A stretch of DNA of 6,572 bases. It comes from Clostridia bacterium (GTDB lineage Bacteria; Bacillota_A; Clostridia; UMGS1810). Numbering within the stretch: the first letter of the stretch is position 1; each line of letters opens with the position of its first letter. Shown piece after piece: positions 4,875-6,572 of the stretch. The notes under the pieces are model-generated. The model did no database searches. It was not told the DNA's origin and saw nothing but the letters and a program-made list of their open reading frames with translations. The stretch covers positions 1 to 6,572 of the forward strand of contig JAFSBJ010000095.1 in the NCBI GenBank assembly GCA_017437345.1. The letters are read 5' to 3'. The translations under genes were made by a program, and so were the position numbers.

Positions 4875-6572
4875 ATGAAAGAATATATACGCATCAGAGG
4901 TGCATCGGAGCACAATCTGAAAAATATTGATATAGATATTCCAAGAGATAAGTTTGTTGTTATGACAGGGCTTTCCGGCTCGGGAAAATCGAGCCTTGCC
5001 TTTGACACGCTCTACGCCGAGGGGCAGAGAAGATATGTTGAATCTCTTTCTTCCTATGCAAGGCAGTTTTTAGGTCAGATGGACAAGCCCGATGTGGAAT
5101 ACATCGAAGGTCTTTCGCCTGCTATAAGCATCGACCAGAAAACCACAAGCAAAAACCCCCGTTCAACTGTGGGAACAGTTACCGAAATTTACGACTATTT
5201 AAGACTTTTATATGCCAGGATAGGTGTGCCGCATTGTCCAAAATGCAAGCAGGTTATAAATCAGCAATCTGTTGATGAAATTGTGGACAGCCTTATGGAA
5301 TATGGCGAAGGCACAAAGCTGCAGATTCTTGCTCCGGTTATAAAAGATAAAAAGGGTGAACACTCAAAAATAATAAACGACGCAAGAAAAAACGGTTATG
5401 TGAGAATAAGAATTGACGGAAACATAAGAGATTTATCCGAAGAAATTCACCTTGAAAAAACCCACCGCCACACAATTGAAATTGTTGTGGACAGAATAAT
5501 TATAAAATCCTCTGCCATATCAAGAATTGCTGATTCTGTGGAAACAGCATCAAAGCTTGGCGACGGAATTATTGTGGCGGATTTATTTGACAAGGGAGAA
5601 AGAATTTTCAGCCAGAACTATGCCTGCAAAAACTGCGGCATAAGCATCGAGGAAATGAGCCCGAGAATGTTTTCCTTCAACTCTCCCTTTGGTGCCTGCC
5701 CTGAGTGCAGCGGTCTGGGAAGCTTTATGAAGATTGACCCGGAGCTACTGATTCCCGACGATTCAAAATCTATCTACGATGGCGGAATATGCGCTTTCGG
5801 ATGGGGAAATGTGGCAGATGAGACAACCTATTGGAGCGCTTGGCTTGATTCCCTTTCAAAAAAATATAAATTTGACAAAACAACTCCCATAAAGGATTTG
5901 CCAAAGGAAATTATGGACATCGTTCTCTATGGAAGTCCGGAGCCTATAAGCATCAATCACAATGGCTACAAAAAAACAGCTCCCTTTGAAGGGGTTATAA
6001 CCAATCTTGAAAGACGATATAACGATTCCTTTTCGTCTTATTCAAAGGGTGAAATAGAAAATCTTATGGGCGAGGTGCTCTGCAAAGCGTGCAAGGGAAA
6101 AAGACTCCGTCCTGAGGTTCTTGCAGTAACAGTCGGGGATATAAACATTGCCGAGCTTACAGATATGCCAATAAGCGATATTAAAGATTTTTTTGATTCA
6201 CTGGTTCTTGGCGAAAAGGAAAAAATTATTGCCCGTCAGATTTTAAAAGAGATAAATGCCCGTCTGGGATTTTTGGTTGATGTGGGGCTTAATTATCTTT
6301 CTCTTTCACGAAGCGCAGGAACTCTTTCCGGCGGCGAAGCCCAGAGAATTCGCCTTGCCACCCAGATTGGCTCAGGGCTTACGGGGGTTATGTATATTCT
6401 TGATGAACCCAGCATAGGCCTCCACCAAAGAGACAACAACAAGCTCATAGCAACTCTTAAAAAGCTAAGGGATCTTGGCAACACTCTCATTGTTGTTGAA
6501 CACGATGAAGACACAATGCTTGCCGCCGATGAAATTATAGACATAGGCCCCGGAGCAGGGGTTCATGGCGGA
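4875..6572 (+). CDS. uvrA: UvrA, excinuclease ABC subunit A (N-terminal 566 residues; 3' end outside the window)
   Basis: UvrA is the damage-sensing ATPase of nucleotide excision repair; as a dimer it loads UvrB onto damaged DNA in the cytoplasm. The visible part holds the first ATPase unit. Walker A is GLSGSGKSS at 32-40 and SPAISIDQK lies at 81-89. A zinc module has C251/C254 and C275/C278, and a [16 protein letters not shown] segment starts at 403. The ABC signature LSGGEAQRI is at 484-492, Walker B MYILDEP at 506-512 and the switch histidine is H543. UvrA is usually about 940 residues, so roughly 40 percent, including the second ATPase domain, lies beyond the edge. The frame is open from ATG 4875 with no break. 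A weak GGACGGTG lies about 9 bases upstream. uvrA often follows uvrB, but here the DNA upstream is an insertion sequence and then phage genes on the other strand, so it needs its own promoter. Confidence 0.97.
   Translation, partial: MKEYIRIRGASEHNLKNIDIDIPRDKFVVMTGLSGSGKSSLAFDTLYAEGQRRYVESLSSYARQFLGQMDKPDVEYIEGLSPAISIDQKTTSKNPRSTVGTVTEIYDYLRLLYARIGVPHCPKCKQVINQQSVDEIVDSLMEYGEGTKLQILAPVIKDKKGEHSKIINDARKNGYVRIRIDGNIRDLSEEIHLEKTHRHTIEIVVDRIIIKSSAISRIADSVETASKLGDGIIVADLFDKGERIFSQNYACKNCGISIEEMSPRMFSFNSPFGACPECSGLGSFMKIDPELLIPDDSKSIYDGGICAFGWGNVADETTYWSAWLDSLSKKYKFDKTTPIKDLPKEIMDIVLYGSPEPISINHNGYKKTAPFEGVITNLERRYNDSFSSYSKGEIENLMGEVLCKACKGKRLRPEVLAVTVGDINIAELTDMPISDIKDFFDSLVLGEKEKIIARQILKEINARLGFLVDVGLNYLSLSRSAGTLSGGEAQRIRLATQIGSGLTGVMYILDEPSIGLHQRDNNKLIATLKKLRDLGNTLIVVEHDEDTMLAADEIIDIGPGAGVHGG

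Noticed and set aside
6293..6544. Minus-strand open frame of 83 codons inside uvrA
   Set aside because: It is antisense to the highly conserved ABC signature and Walker B region of uvrA and is a coding shadow.

Overview
The window looks like a chromosomal segment of an AT-rich, low-GC Gram-positive anaerobe, most likely a member of the class Clostridia. That placement is an inference. It rests on the character of the UvrA protein, the strong GGAGG-type ribosome binding sites, the phage portal/Prp gene pair and the short palindromic intergenic repeats. No rRNA or other marker gene is present to confirm it.

Left part (1-3274, minus strand): three tightly packed phage structural genes, read right to left. 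First is a 580-residue portal protein. Next is a 112-residue Prp-type cysteine protease, which phages can use for head maturation. Last is a fibre-like protein with repeated segments that runs off the left edge (400 codons visible). Each gene overlaps the next by ATGA, so the three are almost certainly one translationally coupled transcript. No terminase gene precedes the portal gene: the space upstream is intergenic DNA followed by an insertion sequence and a host gene on the other strand. The phage cluster is therefore either truncated here or starts with the portal gene.

Middle part (3275-4874): a repeat-rich intergenic region. It holds a stem-loop in the portal leader, a perfect 15-bp-arm palindrome, and a MITE-like imperfect palindrome of about 134 bp. 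A complete 1210-bp IS3-family element (3602-4811) has split this MITE-like sequence. The insertion sequence has TG...CA ends, related terminal inverted repeats, a 3-bp ACT target duplication, orfA and orfB with an intact DDE triad, and an A7 slippery site in the right frame for -1 frameshifting.

Right part (4875-6572, plus strand): the first 566 codons of uvrA, the nucleotide excision repair ATPase, cut by the window edge before its second ATPase domain. It is transcribed away from the phage genes. Its start codon is only 63 bp from the insertion sequence and 16 bp from the MITE-like end, so these elements occupy the place where its promoter should be.

I found no clearly new system. The points most worth attention are the portal-first phage cluster with its own Prp, and the nested IS-in-MITE insertion at the 5' edge of uvrA.
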